Assembly: GCA_013398175.1 (NCBI GenBank)
Contig: VZRZ01004224.1
Span: 263,458 to 327,457, forward strand
Source of the DNA: Climacteris rufus
Taxonomy: Eukaryota; Chordata; Aves; Passeriformes; Climacteridae
Direction: 5' to 3'
DNA: 64,000 bases
Shown in pieces: positions 25,601-38,330 of the stretch. The notes under the pieces were generated by a model that had not been told where the DNA came from, did not search any database, and saw only the letters and a program-made list of their open reading frames with translations. The position numbers were made by a program, and so were the translations under genes. Each line of letters opens with the position of its first letter. Position 1 is the stretch's first letter.

Positions 25601-28600
25601 CTTTTGTAAGAGCCATCTATCCTTGTCATTTTTGCCCAGTTTACATAAGCAGTAGCCATGGAGGTCATGTAATATCTATACCATCGTCCAAGGAACTGAA
25701 GAAGAAAGAGATATCCGTGACATATATAAGCATTGGGGCATTCTACAAAGAAACATCATTACAGCATTTACAAGGTCATCATAGCATTCAGAAAGCAGAA
25801 GGAGTTGGTTTTGGTAGTGGCAGAAGCCTTTAAGTCACTAACTCATTTTCTTCTGTCCCTGTCTTCAATGTATCTTGCAGCTGGAGGACTGAGAAGAACA
25901 CCCAGTAAGGGCTACCTCAGGCTTCATTTAGTTTTGCTTCCTTTTCAGAGATGAGCCTAATCTTCCCTTGTATGTTTTATTTCACTGTGATGCATGATCT
26001 CTCCAATTGGAAAACTCAGTTGAGAGGGCATATGCAGGTCAATTGTTAAAGACAAGTATTTGATCATGTTTCTGGCCTTTGTCTTCAGCTGGTGGTTCAT
26101 AGCTGATGTGATCGTAGCAGGAGCTGTGCTGGATCTCCACAAGAAGCTCTATAGAGCAGACAGGCACTGCACACATAAATTGCTCTTCAGAAGGTTTCAA
26201 GTCAATCCCAGCCCTGGAGTCCCAGACTGTTGGCATCATCTGCTCTTGCACTCTCATCTTAGTTCTCAGTTATAGTTTTAATCTGAATTATTTGACCAAC
26301 TTACAGTTTGGGTCTGTAACTGCATTTCTGCAGAGGAATTAGCTGAAAGGCTGTGACCATTCGTGGTCGTTTCTTGTCTCTGTTCTTTCTACCTCTTGGT
26401 TGAATGATAAGGTGGTAGTAAAGACGTCTCTAAATATTCTCTTCCAAGAATGAATCTTTTACTCACATCTAGGCTTTTCCCAAACTGCTCTGATTGTGGG
26501 TAGAGGAAAAGAAAAGATCAGGTGTCATATGTGTTCTCCAGAGACTTCAAAGGTGTCTTTGTTATTGTAAATAGCAGAAGAAATCAAAATGGTTGTAACT
26601 ATTTGACCAAATACTACCGTACCAATACTGCAGTTTTCTTAAAGCCAAGGTTTTCATGAGGCCTTTCTGTAATTAATTGTCTGTACTATCTTTTTTTTAA
26701 TTTAAGGAAAGGGAGAAAGTAATTCCATTTGCATATTGCAACCCTTGTCCATCTGTCAGATCGGTGTGTATTCACAAGAATTAATGAATGCCTGTTTCAG
26801 ATTTCTCCCCTTAGAACAAAGGTTACTCCATCATTGTCCTCAGAAAGCTTTTGGACTAGCTTGCTTTGGTGTGTGCGTGCCCTTTTTTTGGTGCCCTGCT
26901 GAGTACCCTATTGAGACTGTAGTAGTGATCAAAGGAGCAGAAGGAGGTTTGGAGATAAACCCTGTTCACATGGCTAAAACTCTGTAAAACCACCACAGTG
27001 ATCTGCTGGAGGGCGATGGAGAGCTGGGCTCTCTGTTGTGTGCTCCCCATGCCCATCTCTGCTGGGGTGAACCAGCTGTTGCCCTGCCACCTCTGAACAT
27101 GGGATCCTCCAACACCAAATGTGGGAAGGACTTGGACTCTTCTTGTTCTTCAGGAAAGCAGCCACCCCTGGGCAGGCTGGCATTTCCACACCCTCTTTAT
27201 GCACGTAATACTGGCTTGTAAATGTTCTTGCTCAATCCTATCAGCTGCATATCATTCTATTCTGGGGAAGGTGAGAGCACTGCTGGAAATTACTCAGCTC
27301 CAAAAGGTGCCAGCTTTACTCCTTTTACCCCCCAGAGTTAGTCCTCGCTTTAGGTTTGTCTGGCAGCTACCATACAAAGGGGAAACATCACTTTTTTAAA
27401 AACAGCGATGAAAAATGCCATGGCTGCCCATCAAATGAAGACATTTGTCCCTTGGAGTTTATATGGCTGATGAGCTCTTTGCACTTCAGCAATGCTCTGT
27501 TTTGCCAGGGGTTTTTAAAGGTCCCTGAGAAGCCTCTACAGCAAATGAAGGAACCTTGGCAAGATCCTGCATTACACTATGCCCTGCCCAGCATTCCTGT
27601 AGTTCTTGCCATTTCCTGCTTCTTACAACATGGCTGTGGCTTTGGATGGCAAGCACATTCTCTATTTTCCAAAATAATGATGTTTTTAATGTCTTTATCT
27701 GTGAGGGTTTTACTGTGTACAGTGCATTTGCACAGGGGCAGGGGGTTTTTGTTTTGTGTGATTATGTGCTGGTTTGTGACTGTTTTATTTCCCCTTACAT
27801 CCTCCTTCCCTCTCTCCTCTACCTGAAACATTGAATTAAATCTAACATAGCAATACTTTTAGACCGAGGCGACACTTGGCTGTGCCAGTTCCCCAGTGGC
27901 TTTAAACTGCTGGCTGCAACACTGCAAACAAATTCAGACCCTGGCTTGGCCAGCAGTTCCCCCCAGCTATCTGCATGTTTGCTCTCCAGGCTTTATTTTA
28001 CCTACACTATTGGAGACTCTGGAGTCACAGCCTATGTCTCATTGTTATGCATGGATGGGAAATATTCCTGTACTTATTTGCATTCATTAGCTGTTGGGAG
28101 CTCCTCTGTTGAGGTCTCTAGCCTTGTTTTTACAGTGCTTTTGGCAGTGTTTCTGCACTTGGTGTGCGAATTTTTATGATCTGTTGCATGTTATTCATGC
28201 AATTTCCTGCCCTGTAATGGTATCAGTTTTCCAGACACAGAGGAATACAAACGAAAACCCAGGAGCCTGCATTAGCATAAAATGTCCCAGTTCTGTCAGT
28301 TTGATTAATTTGTCTCTTTGTCTCCACTCTATATGATAAGTGCTATTAATGGTTGCAACACTTCATATGTCAAAGTCTTTCTTCCTAATGACTTGAAAAT
28401 GTGGTTTATTTCCCCCTTTTTTGTATTATTTTTCTCATTTAGCATTCCACTCAAGTATAGGTTTATGCCATGCTCTTTCATTATCTTACTGGTTGCAGCA
28501 CTGGAGTGATTACATATGGTGTAGGGTATGAGCAAAGATGCGATCCCAGGGGCAGCAGCTGCTGATGCAAGCTGAAAATAGATCCAGCGTATGCTCAGCA

Positions 28601-31115
28601 CTTTTCCCAGAGGTCTTTTATTTATTAGGAACAGTCTTGGTACAGGACAGCTCGGACCCTCATTTAGCAGGATGACTTTTTGCCTTTCAAGAACAGTGCA
28701 GTGACTTTGCTCTATTTACTGACTGCTGTGTAATTTTTTTTCACCATCTCCTATGGAAGCAGAGTCTTTACCTAACATAAATTGTAATATAATCCTGATT
28801 TATAATGAAGTCAAGAAATGACAGGCTCCATTTGAAGTAATGGAACTTGACAGATCTAAGGTTTAAATTAAATAATCCTATTTGTAAGACAGCATTTGTA
28901 CATGGTACACTGATTTAAAATGAACTTCAGTTCTTCTTCAGTGAATCCTTTACCATTCTCTGTGTGTTGCCTTCCACAGAGGGTTTTTGGGGGACAAAGT
29001 TCATTTGAAGAGAGCAATTCTGTCTTTGAAAATGTGTATGGAACAATACATTATTTTCTTTCCCAAAGTTCTTATGAATTGTTTCACAGAAGAACACTTT
29101 AATTACAGAGGAAAAAATAATGTAGGTCACTTAATCAGGGCAAGCCACATCTAACCTGCTTCGGTGGCCAGAAGAGGCCAATTGCTGAGAATGAAGAGAG
29201 GGAGGATGCTGGAGGGGAAATAGTGAGAAAGGCTGTGGTTCGACTCTTCCCCTCCCAGGAGCAGTTCATTCTAGCAGCGATTTCTATGAAGGGAGAAGGT
29301 CACCTCCTCCTTGCTGTCCTTCCCTCACAGCTGGCAGAGGGAGATACTTGAAGATGATGTTTCCCCCTGCCTCTTCACCCCACTTTTCTTCCTCTGCCAC
29401 TGTCGTACCAGTGCAGGCAAGGAGAGCCCCGGGGTGTGCAAATGGAAAGGTGGTCCTGCCGTGGCTGCTGGAATCCGGCCGTAAGCAGAGAAGTGGGGGT
29501 TGGTGGAACAAGAGGCTTGCAGAGGAGAAAAAGACACCGGGCAGGGAGCGTGAGATGCTGCAGAAATTATCAAAAAGGGCAGTGGGATAAAAACACTAAA
29601 GGTACAGTGCAGGATTTTTTTGGCTCTCATCGAGTAAAGCCATTTTAGAAAATGCCTCCTTCCCTTTTCTCTAGCTCAGCATCGCAGTTTTGCCTTCCTT
29701 TCTAGCAGTATTAAGTTGTGGCTGACCTCTCCATCATCTTATTTTCCCCTCCATCATCTAATTTTCCCTCATTCCTGGCAGGGATGTGGCCCTTTCCTCA
29801 GGAGTCTGACAGATGCTCTCACCCTGGGCCGGCCTCACACGCTCAGGCAGGAAGGTCCCAGTGTGCATGTTCAGATCTGTGATGTGCCTGTTCTTACCAT
29901 GTCACCCTGCCACCATCACCCCTCTTTCCTGGGAAGACATGGAAGGTGTCGGAGGGCAGGGTGGTCCCTGCCCCGCAAGGCCCTGCTCAGAGGAGAGCAG
30001 CCTCTCCCACACTGGGGCCATGAGAACCATCTGCCCGGACTGGAGCCTTGGCACCGTGGCAGCCCCACACTGAGGGGTTTCAGGACCAAGTAGCTTCTTT
30101 TGCCTTTTGTAGTGAGCTCCAAAAAACAACAGACATTGAAGAAGATGAGATGACTGCCAAGTAGGGTATTGCCTGGGCACTGGGGCTGGAGCCCAGCCTG
30201 GGGACATGGGGCAAGAGGCTCTTGGTTCCCTGTCCTGCTCTCAATGAGATTAAGAACTCTTTTTGTCATGGTTAATAACTTCTATTAATTAGAAACCAAG
30301 CCCAGTCTCCCCACTGCATTCAAGAAAGGCCAGCACTTGAGAATATCACTAAGGAATGGGAGGAGAAACAAGCTCACAAAGCCAAAGTGGTGCAGGCCAG
30401 TGGAAAAGATGAAGGGCAGGGAGAATTCATGCCGCATACATGGCATTGATGTCATGTGGCCCCTTGCTTCTCATCTGGGGAAAAAAAACAGTGAGGCCCA
30501 AGAATAAAAGTCCATCAGGAGGTTTTAGATTTGCTGCTGGTAGCTTGCTTGCTGCCTCATCTCCCTCCTCCAACAGACGTGCATGGTTACAGGCATGGCT
30601 TTCTGTTCACTTGGAATTAATGGGATTATATACAGTGGGAAAGGAGGTGGGGTACAATGAATTCTGCAAATACAGAGCCTCAGTCTGTGCTGCTTGATCT
30701 TTAGAAAAATATAAATAAAATAAAATAGCAAGAACCAGTTTCAGTATGCACATAAACTGGTTTTCATTGCTCACAGCACACATAAATACACGCTGGTGAC
30801 TGAGGCAGCAGAGTAATACTTTGCTGTTCATTATTTTATCAGACAGTGATAATTGTAGTTAATATTTTCTTAGTAGTGTCTCTGAGAGTTTATTTATGCT
30901 GTTAATAATCTGAGCAGCTGTAATGATGCTGGCTGCCAGAGCTGTAGCCTTTTAGAATCACTCTAGTGTGGTGATGATACGATGGTAATAGAAATCCAAG
31001 GAGAAAACGATCTTTTTGGAGCAGATGGGGCTAATTCAATCCCTTTCACACACGTTCACGTTATCTAGTCTCTTTCTCACACTTGCATGCGTGGGTGCAC
31101 GTGAGCATATGTAGT

Positions 31116-31135
31116 CACACACACACACACACACA
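31116..31135. repeat. (CA)n microsatellite
   Basis: Ten uninterrupted CA units in the 27.8 kb intron, likely polymorphic. Confidence 0.95.
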
Positions 31136-34100
31136 AATAGCTGTAAAGTCCCAGCTTCCACCCTCCGAGGAAGTCAGGCTGGAACTGCCATAATTTTTCT
31201 ATGTGAAGAGTCTTTCTGGGGTTTCTAGAGTAGATGGTATTTTCTACCCCTGGGTTTCTGGGTAGAACTTAAAATTATCATTTATGAAGCAGAAGGGGGA
31301 AAATCAATTCCTAGGGGACAGCCTGGAGCAGGGAACAAGGTTGTGGCTGCACTGGGATGCCATTGCCTACCTCTCCCATCTTTCCCTGCCTTTGACCTCT
31401 TTACTACAGGTCACTCCTGCTAAGCTTGCTCTCCTCTAGGGACTGAAAGAGCCATTTACCTTTTGCTCATAGCAGACATGAAATCTCAGCAAGAAGGCAA
31501 ATGCCTACAATTTTTTCTGGTGGGATTTACAGAGCCTAGTTAACCTTTTGGGCCACTGAGAGAAGCGTTAACTGCTGCTCATGGAGGATGGGAGGGGACC
31601 AACTCTGCCAGCTCAGCAGTGGCTGGTTCTCCTTGCAAACCTGCATTGCTGAGCTGAGCAGACATCATTGATGAAATGTGAACACCCAGCAATGGAACAA
31701 AAGTCACCGTAATCCTCACATCTGCTAGGAGTCATGCAAGAACAAAAACAAGGTGATCACAGAAAAACTGTGTGTCCAAATACCAGAAATGAAATGGCAA
31801 GGCAGAGGAGCAGAAGGAAAACTGGAACAAATACAACATTTGGCAGGTTTTGTTTTAAAAATAAGGTGCCTGCAGGAAGTTGGGACATTTGTACAGGGTT
31901 TCAGCCTACCAGTTAATAATTGTAATTGCTTGGTGGCATTGTGAAGTGCGATAGTAAAGCTTTTTATATTCAGTTCCATCCACAGTTCAGCAAGAGCATC
32001 TCTGGATTTGAAATGTTACAGTATTTGCTGGGCTGCACTCTCTGCTGCCCCAGTGTAAGGATGGCAGTGATTTTATCTGCTGTGCCATGCCAGCACACAG
32101 TAACAGGCAGAGCCAGAAGCACAGGCATTGTCAGCCCTGTGGAAAACCCAGCAGAGCATCCGTGAGCTGCATCGGATGTTACCCAGCCCTGTCTCCTGAG
32201 CCTGCTTCTCCTCCAGCTCCTTTGTCTTCTGATTTAGTGCTCTTCCTCAGAGTGCAACCTTGTATTTTTTTTAATCGTATCTGACAGAGCCTGCTTCTTC
32301 TTCTCCTACACTGCACAAAGTCTAATAGTAGGGCTTGTAGTGAGGTGGCTTGCTGTGAAGTATTCCTTGTTTTTATAAAGTAATTACAGTGTATTTAATG
32401 CACTGTGTATTTAATACACTATTACATAGTCTGTACATACAAATACATTCGGCTATGCCTGAGAAAGAGGAGTATTGGTGAATTTACTAGTCTTGGAAAT
32501 TTTTCAGTGTTGTGTTTACTTGTATATTAATTACACCTTTGGAAACTGAACCACTCCTCTAAACACCCTCTGAATTAGCAAATTTCTACATGCATCTTCA
32601 TTTCCTGCTTATTTTGATGTTTCCTAATGTAATTTGGAGGCTTCTAGAGATTCTTTCTTCATTCTAAAAGTTCTCAAACTGCTTTTGTTTTCTTTTTCTA
32701 CCCACTTTGGCTCATGATATGCACCTAAACAGATCTGTCACAGACTCCTCTCTCAAAATTTATATTCTGTGAAAGCTTTCCCACTCCTTCCTCACCTCTC
32801 CTCACTGCTAACACTTTCTCTTTTTTTCTTTCTTTTTTAATCCAGGGGTCAGTTTAATTTTCCTTTTGCAAAAATGTGGGACTGATTTTAATTTTAAATT
32901 ACAGTTGCACTCTAATTTTGATGATGCTTTTCTTTAAAATCTGTTCTTTTTTGCTTGTTTCTTCTGCACTGGTTTCAGCATGGCACCCAGGGAGAGAAGG
33001 CAGCATTTCTGCTGAGCCACTCTCCTGTGTCATCCTTTGTTACTGTGTTCCAGGTTTCTCAAGGTGCACGTTGCACTGGAAAAGTAAATGTATTTGCAGA
33101 TATCACAGCCGTATTTCCCTTTGTTTTATCTTCCAGTTCATGCCTGAGTGTTTAAACAGCTAATTAGTGTAGCTGTTTTTTCACATGCATTTTGTTGATT
33201 CAGTTATGTTATAGCCATGTTGTCTCTTTAGAGAAATGGTTGTTTGATACATCCTCGTCTCTAATTTTCTTTTTAACACCTTCACCCAGAGTCTCATCTC
33301 AGCAAAGTTATCCTCCAAGCCTTTTCACCTAGGCTTGCCTGCAGGTACTCTCTTGGCCATAATGTGGAATTTTCTGTGTTCTTGTTATGCCTGGACAACC
33401 TCTGACATTGGCAACATACCCCAAGGCACCGAACTACTTAGGAAAAAACAATAAACTGGTGTTTGACTTCAAAATGCGTTCCTGAGTGAGGTTTTAAATA
33501 AGGACTCTGACAGGTTTCACGTAGCAGGTTTGCTTGCAGGGGTTTAGAAGTTTCCCCCTCCAGTGCAAGCGCTGTTTTGCCGAAGGTATTGCGCTGCTGT
33601 GAGGTGGCAGAGGGAGGTGCAGCACAGACCTGCCTCCCATAGCTGCCCAGCTTCTCTGTGGCCCAGAGGAGCAGCCATGCAGGCAAATGTCCCCTTTTGC
33701 TCAGCAAACTGCTGTGAATGCTAAAACCTAGGGCTGCCCACTGGGTGCATCTGGCAGAGACCAACATTTAGAGTAGATGTGATGCAGGCAGTGCATCCCT
33801 GCTATGAAAGAGCACTGCATCTTCTTGTGCTATAGCCTTTCAGTTTTGTAAGTGTATTCATCGATGTTGGGCAAGATGCCTGCTGTTTCCTGCACTGAAA
33901 TGTGTCAGCAGCAAAGTATTGAGGCTTATGCCTTGCGATTTCTACTTTCCTTCTCAATACACAGTGTATTTTCTGAAAGGTGTGGCAAATTCAACAAATT
34001 ACTTTCCCCTCAGAAATTTGAAAGATGCTGAAAATGTGCAGGGATACTGTCAGGATTTCCAAAAGTAAATTCTTTGCTTTGATTTGAAACCAGTCTCACT

Positions 34101-37100
34101 TTTGAAAGGTTGAAAGAATTTCAATTTGGCTTCAATAACTCTGAGATTAAATAAAACTAGAAGTTGTGGATTAAAATAAGCATTGCAGTTGGATAAGAGA
34201 TTATTTTTACTTTTACTAGGCTCTATTTTATTTTTTTTATTTCTTAGATACCTTCTGACTCTCTCTCTTCCCCTTTGGTTCCTCTGACATTATTTGCCCC
34301 AGACTTAGGACCCAGGGTTTTTGAGGATGCTTCAAAGCTGGGGCCATTGCCCAGTGAATTTGATTCAGAAAACCCAAGCATGTGGGTGCCTCAACTCTTA
34401 CACTCCACCCATGAGTCATGTGCGGTCGAACGCTGACATAACCAATAACATGGTCATCGATCCAGTGCCTGTTTACGCCATCTTTGCACTTGGCAATCAA
34501 TTCCAAGCCACTTGCCTCACCGTCAGCACTGACGCACTTCTCACGGAGCAGTGGACACAGTTTGCAATTATTGTTTCCCATCCTCGAGGCGAGTCTAGCA
34601 TGAATGACTTCTCCTTCCTCCCCGTCTCACCTCCTGCGGTCACACCTGCCACGTTGGAATGCTCTGCGGGCGCTGAGGGATATCGGTCTCTCCTTCCCTT
34701 TCAGGTGCAGAAGGAAGAGGCTCTTTGAAATGTTCGTGCTGGCTCTGGATGTCTTTATTATGGCACAGAGAGGAAAATAAGAAGTCACCTCGTTTCCCTC
34801 TTTCAGTCTGTAAATACTGTCACACAGTCAGGCAGCGCTTCTAGTGTAAATTTGTTGTCTGCCTAACATCTGGAACTTCAGGAGGGAAGGCTGAGTGAGG
34901 CATTTGTAGGATTTTTTCTTTTGAAAGCACAAAATTGGAAGTTGGACAAGCACTTCCAATGTGGCATCTTTCATAAAAGTACCGCTAAGGGGAGTTAAGC
35001 ATCTTCTTGAAGCTCTCAGCCTGACAGCCTCAAGAGGCTGTTGTGGAGGATGCACTGGAAAGATACCAGGATACCTGTTAGTTCACTCATAGTGTGGCTT
35101 TGCAGATGGCAGCTTTTCCAGGGAGACTTTTGAAATCAATAATTAGGTAATGGGCCTCCTAAAGAAAGGAGCTGTGTGTCCAGTTTCTCTGTTCCCCTGG
35201 TGTGAGTTCATGCCCAGGGAATGCATGGTGGCAGTGTTATGACCTCCCACCCCTGCAATGTGATGTGATGAGGGAGAGACCAGTTTGTCACTTGGGCTTC
35301 AGGTTACTCTCCTGCACAAAATTTGTGTGCACTGTCTGAAGAGGCAGAATGTTAAACTGGGGCTGGCAGGGTATCTGCTTAGTTTAAAAAATGTTTTCAG
35401 AGGGAAAATAAAGCCCTCTCGTTGTCAGTCTTCTCCATCAGCAACTTGTACATTCCTCTCTTGTTTAAAAGCTCAGATAATACAAATACCAGCATCTGAT
35501 GCTTCTCACCCAAGTGGAATTTTAAAGAGTGATTACTCATTTTAGGAGCTCCACAGCTTTATGAGCAGATAAGGGAAATATATCTGTAAGTGGCTGGTGA
35601 GAGAACATTTAAATGCTGTTAAAGAGGGGAGATGCAGTAAAATACTGGTGTGGCATTGGCTTAAAAAAGTACTCTGCTGATTATCATCTCTTCTGATTTT
35701 TTCCTGCCTCCTGCATGTTCCTGCCTTATGTAAAAGGATCATGGTTTCAAAACAATTCCTGCCTGTGTGCGTATATAGGAACAAACCATGATGTCTGAAC
35801 ACCATTGGTTTTGCACATGTGACTGACCCGTTTGAGCCTAGTAATATACTTAAATCTTTCAGAGAATTTTCCAAAACCAAATAAGCTCATGCTAGAAAAA
35901 ATCCAGGCTTCACCATCCCAAGTAAAAATAACCAAGTAAATAACCAGGAAGTCTCTTATTCTTAATGGAATAACAGCTTTGGTGACTGATTTTGGTTATC
36001 AGATTACACTCTGAAAATAACTTCTGTGCTATACTTGCAATTGGCTGTAGAAGAAAAAGAATACACTGTGTGCTAATTTTAGCAAATAAGATTAGAGTTA
36101 ATATTTAATCCCAGAGACCTTCTTCAGGCTGTGGAAAAAAAATAGCAGCAGTTAACTGTCACTAATCTTATCTCCTATTTTTCTAGCATGTGTTTGATTA
36201 TATAAGTTGTAGTGCTAGGAACATGCTGGCTGAGAGGAGTTTGTGGTTTGCTGGCTACATGCTTGGGCATATCAGACGACTTCAGGGCTGAGATGAATCA
36301 AAAAGGTCCACACATGCCTTTAGACTACAGCAGCAACACTGGAAGGTCAGCAAAACGGGTACCACAGTAGGCCTGCCATGAAACAGGATGTCAATAACAG
36401 ATTGATCTTGAGTTCTTTAAGAAACAGTTACATTTCTGCAATGTTTCTACCCAATTGTTTTAAATAATACTTAGTTTGAGATGCGATATTCAGCATGTGA
36501 GGTATGATTCAATTTTCCTTTCTTCATTCCCCACAAAATGGCTTAGTAATTGAGTCAATGTTTGGAAATTAGAGCTGAGGGGTTTCTAACTGTTTTTAGG
36601 TGCCTGATGATGAATTTAACCCAAAACCAAACTACTAAAAATATAAACCATAAACCTACAAACAGCTTGCATGCTTCACAACAAACCTCTCAGTGCTCCT
36701 ATTGATTTCAACAAGTCTACTCAAATGCATAAAGATAATAACATGCACCTGCTCTGCTCTGTCAGGACTTGTGTGCTCTCAGTGGGTCTGAAGGTCTCAC
36801 CACCTAAATTACCCCCAATTCAGTAGGATTTAGCAACTAATGTTCTGCAGATTTCATTGTATCCCCGGAGGGGAGGAGAGGGCTCTGCCCTCTCACTCCG
36901 CCACCAATGAGCTTGTTCTTTGCATGTGCCCCAGGTATGCTTTATTTGAAAAGGAACAATTGCATGTGCATTTGCTGTTGAACTTTATTGCTCTTTTCTA
37001 GCAGATCATTGGCGCTGTGCCCTCATTAACACAGAAATTAACTCTGAAAAAGTCTACTAATTTAAAGCCCACCTCTCCAGAACAAGGTTGTGCTTTGTTA

Positions 37101-38194
37101 GTTTTCCTTTGCAGTACCCAGACTTTAAGTATCCATCATCTTCCCTGGAAAGCTTTCCAAGATCTCTCTGCATTCACTGTTAGGTTAAGAGTCAGGAAAA
37201 AATCCCTACATTTTCATTTCTTCTCGCTGCAAACACCAACAGCGCCCCACAGCAAACTACACAGTTCTTCTCTGTTCTTGATGTTAGTTTGCATCAGATT
37301 ACTGTAAACATTCCCTTGCGCCATTTTAGATACTGCCTTGCCAAGTTTTACATTCCTACATGTTTACAGTGATCTTTTCTTGCCCTTAATCAGTTTTCCC
37401 CTCTTTAAATTGAAGTCAGACTTTGCTGGCATTTTGCAGGGGTTGACCTTCCTCGCTGCAGATGGAGCTTTTCATACAGATGCCATTCCAAGTGGGGTTA
37501 CCAGACATCCATGTTTCCCTTGGAAACAGCCTTCCCTCCCACCCCCTGTAAGAAATACTGTCTGTGCAGAATTGGAGGATTTTGTCTATTTGTCTGGGAT
37601 TTTGAGACATCTGGAAGTCTGGGCAGCTCGCTAATGAGCATGCACTGATGAACTCTGCAGCGTACAGTGAGTCAGGCCCATCCACAGAAATGTCAGACCT
37701 CTGCGTGTGCTCTGAGGCCACATCCCCTGTGTTCAGAACTACGTGGAGGCCTCCGTGGCGTGCTTAATCAGCCCTCATGGAGGACACGGATACAACGGGG
37801 AGCCAGAGGGAGTTCACGCGCAGTGCTGTGTCTCCCACGGTTCCTGTAAGTGTGTGTACAGCTATATTTAAAATAGAATTTCTGACCTAGAAGTCCCTTA
37901 CAAAAATACAACGTTCCCAATGTGGAAGTGAGCTAACCCTCCTTCTAATTTTAGAGTAGTACGGGCCCAGAACTAGAAGAATGCTTTGCTATTTGCATCT
38001 GTGATGCTGCCTTCTTTACTAGCATTTCTCATTGCTGACTGTCTTCTCAGCTTCTTATTCTCCCATCTGATAATGACCAATATTCTTTTCCTTTAATTAG
38101 CCAGTTTTTCTTTAATAACCAACCAAAAAGGGAAGGTAGAGAGTCTAACAACAATACAACTATTTCTCCAAAAGGAAAAAGCATTACCCGGAAT

Positions 38195-38330
38195 ACATCA
38201 AGGAAATATAATGAGATGTGATGGAGGAAAATAAGAGAAATATTTCCTCACAAGAAGGTTTTAAGTAGAGTCTGGCAATGATCTCCCAAAGGAAGTAGTG
38301 GAAGTCTGGTCACTTAAATCAATTAGGACT
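38195..38330 (+). mobile_element. Possible CR1 3'-region remnant
   Basis: The run of GAAATATTTCCTCACAAGAAGG, then a GAGTCTGGCAATGATCTCCC-like stretch and AGGAAGTAGTGGAAGTC, parallels the CR1 region that reads 'aatttcttcac...aagg...ctgccc...gaggtggtggagtc'. Similarity is weak and the ends are uncertain. Confidence 0.4.

Noticed and set aside
27356..27826. 156-codon open frame on the + strand
   Set aside because: No family resemblance; overlapping open frames on both strands suggest base composition rather than coding.
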